The position numbers and the translations under genes are program-made. This document shows positions 62,472 to 64,000 of a DNA stretch of 64,000 nucleotides, piece by piece. The notes below the pieces were generated by a model. That model was not told where the DNA came from and searched no databases. It worked only from the letters and a program-made list of their open reading frames with translations. The stretch comes from Buttiauxella selenatireducens (GTDB lineage: Bacteria > Pseudomonadota > Gammaproteobacteria > Enterobacterales > Enterobacteriaceae), in the NCBI RefSeq assembly GCF_031432975.1, contig NZ_CP133838.1, positions 2,666,001 to 2,730,000 on the forward strand, in the 5' to 3' direction. The stretch's first letter is position 1. Each line of letters begins with the position of its first letter.

Positions 62472-63332
62472 ATGCGGCGCAATTTTCCTCTGAATACGGT
62501 TGATGCTTTCCTGGTGACGGCAAAACATTTGAATCTGACGCGCGCCGCCAAAGAGCTCTGTCTGACGCAAGGCGCGGTGAGCCGCAAAATATCGACCCTT
62601 GAAGAGTGGCTTGGCTATTCGCTGTTTGATCGTCATGCCCGGGGATTGCATTTAACGCCTCAGGGAAACGCTCTGCTGCCAGAAATGCAGCACGCCTTTG
62701 AACATTTGCTGAGTGTCGCCAACAACGCCTGCCTGAAATCCCGTGTGATTCGCCTGAAAGCCCCGACCTGCGCCATGCGCTGGCTGGTGCCTAAGCTTGT
62801 GCAACTTGAGAGCGCCGCCCCTGACATTCAGGTGGAGTTAACCACCACGGTTGAACATGGGGTTAATTTCAAAAACGAGTCTTACGATGCCGCTATTATT
62901 TTCGGCCAGCCTGACACTGGCGGCACGCTGCTGTTTGAGGAGTGCCTCACGCCGGTGATTAGCCAGCATTTGCTGCCGGATGAGCCGCTCACTGCCGAAA
63001 TCCTGAGCCGCTATACCTTTCTGCATCCGACACGCGATCGTACCGATTGGTCACTGTGGCTGGCGCAAAATACCGATATCACGCCTGTTATGCATAAAAA
63101 TCAACACTTCGACACTATGGATTTAGCCATCAGCGCGGCGATTCAAGGATTTGGTATTGCGATCGCCGATGTGACGCTGGTGGCGGAAGATTTGCGACGG
63201 GGCAGACTGGTGCAGCCGTTTGCAAGCAGTGTGAAAACCGGTGCATGTTACCGCTTGTCTTTGCGTCCAGGCAACGAAAGTGACGCCGGATTGGAGTCGT
63301 TTAAAGCGGGTTTACTGACGTTGAGTTTGTAG
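62472..63332 (+). CDS. LysR-family regulator (GcvA-like)
   Basis: A 286-residue LysR-type regulator of the GcvA/AmpR branch. The helix-turn-helix region is DAFLVTAKHLNLTRAAKELC and LTQGAVSRKISTLEEWLG, followed by the effector domain (YDAAIIFGQPDTGGTLLFEE). It is divergent from the aminotransferase/binding-protein operon and likely controls it, perhaps in response to an amino acid or keto acid. An internally deleted ERIC separates the two genes. Confidence 0.88.
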   Translation: MRRNFPLNTVDAFLVTAKHLNLTRAAKELCLTQGAVSRKISTLEEWLGYSLFDRHARGLHLTPQGNALLPEMQHAFEHLLSVANNACLKSRVIRLKAPTCAMRWLVPKLVQLESAAPDIQVELTTTVEHGVNFKNESYDAAIIFGQPDTGGTLLFEECLTPVISQHLLPDEPLTAEILSRYTFLHPTRDRTDWSLWLAQNTDITPVMHKNQHFDTMDLAISAAIQGFGIAIADVTLVAEDLRRGRLVQPFASSVKTGACYRLSLRPGNESDAGLESFKAGLLTLSL

Positions 63333-63386
63333 GGTTCCGGCCGTATATCCCTCTTATCAATCAGGAGAGATCTGCAATTCCGTCGA

Positions 63387-63646
63387 TTTTCCGTTCACCA
63401 ACACGGCTGGTTATCTCTGTAACCGTTGCTAACGGTGAACGTGCCAGGAGGGTTACGCCACCCTCCTGGCGACCTCGGCGCCCGGTTTTAAATTGCCGCT
63501 TCGCGGTAAACCCCAGCTTATCCCCAACGTTCAGGGTCGTTCGCGACTCGCTCCCGGCGATCGCTCACTGGCGTGGTTCCCGACCACGCCACCCTGACTT
63601 ATGGGGAACGCTGGGGCAATTTATACCGGGAACAAGGTCAAAACCG
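63387..63646 (-). repeat. 260-bp structured intergenic repeat, copy B
   Basis: Reverse complement of copy A (17466-17725) with about nine differences and no gaps over 260 bases. It has the same hairpins, including the CCAGGAGGG/CCCTCCTGG stem and the GGCGTGGT/ACCACGCC stem with CGGGA loop (read on the minus strand). It lies about 55 bases downstream of the LysR stop. Confidence 0.88.
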
Positions 63647-63699
63647 CTTCGGCTTTCGACCTTAGCTTTTGACGTTGACGTTGGTTCCGGCTTCAATCG

Positions 63700-63928
63700 C
63701 GCCGTTTTTTACCCTTCAGTCGTGGTTGAGCCGCCGGGAGCGGCGAAAGAGAGCGATCGTCTGGAACGAATCGCGAACGACCGCGAATGTTGGGTGAAAA
63801 ACGGTGTTTACCGCGCAGCGGCGATTGACTTGCCGGGAGTCCGGGTTCTTAGGGTGGCGACGGTGGCCACCCTAAGTCGTTCACCGGTTCGGTGACTGCA
63901 TATAACGAAAGACTTCAAGTGAACGGAA
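63700..63928 (+). repeat. diverged relative of the structured repeat, copy C
   Basis: Same order of blocks as copy A but with many substitutions: GAGCGATCG, CGAATCGCGAnCGACC, GTTTACCGCGnAGCGGC, CGTTCACC and GTGAACGGAA are shared. Stems remain paired although their sequences differ: 63730-63734 with 63740-63744 around CGGGA, 63848-63858 with 63866-63876, and 63881-63886 with 63890-63895. It lies head-to-head with copy B. Confidence 0.75.
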
Positions 63929-64000
63929 CCTTCACCACACTGACATAATCAACCGCGTGTCAAAAATGTAACGACCACTCGGTCGCAGCCCCCCATTTTT

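Overview
The window is chromosomal DNA from a member of the Enterobacteriaceae. Long blocks match the gene order and proteins of the Escherichia coli terminus region: ydbL-ynbE-ydbH / ldhA / hslJ / ydbJ / nifJ(ydbK), then yncE and ydcF, yneE and tam, and later rlhA(ydcP), ydcO, tehB-tehA, ydcK, rimL and opgD. Full and partial ERIC elements, an hpxO of the Klebsiella type and a dat gene also point to an enterobacterial relative of Buttiauxella, Kluyvera, Lelliottia or Klebsiella; the genus cannot be settled by reading alone. No rRNA, tRNA, CRISPR array, prophage or insertion sequence was seen.

Layout. 0-13.8 kb: diaminobutyrate aminotransferase, the YdbH-YnbE-YdbL envelope lipid-transport operon, D-lactate dehydrogenase, HslJ, pyruvate:flavodoxin oxidoreductase, YncE under a consensus-like Fur box, and YdcF. 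13.8-27.9 kb: an accessory sugar cluster with two GH13 alpha-glucosidases, a four-gene maltose-type ABC importer, an oxidoreductase-isomerase-oxidoreductase trio, a NupG-type MFS permease and a divergent LacI regulator with two matching operator palindromes. 28-40.6 kb: a mixture of envelope, chemotaxis (with a readable sigma-28 promoter), methionine synthase-like, bestrophin, FtrA/rhodanese, RcnB-like, GFA and DUF2157 genes, and tam. 40.8-42.9 kb: an AT-rich block with two genes of unclear role. 43-60.2 kb: PACE efflux/LysR, rlhA, a GGDEF-EAL protein, ydcO, AraC/EamA, tehB with a frameshifted tehA, ydcK, rimL, hpxO and opgD. 60.3-63.3 kb: an orphan amino-acid binding protein, a YbdL-like aminotransferase and a divergent LysR.

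The most unusual sequence lies outside the genes. A 260-bp, strongly hairpinned intergenic element occurs at 17466-17725 and, inverted and nearly identical, at 63387-63646. A third, strongly diverged relative follows at 63700-63928. In that relative several stems differ on both arms yet still pair, and a CGGGA loop is kept. This looks like an undescribed structured repeat or RNA family. The accessory sugar cluster is the second item of interest: it joins hydrolytic enzymes with a possible 3-keto-glycoside (dehydrogenase/isomerase) route under one LacI-type regulator.
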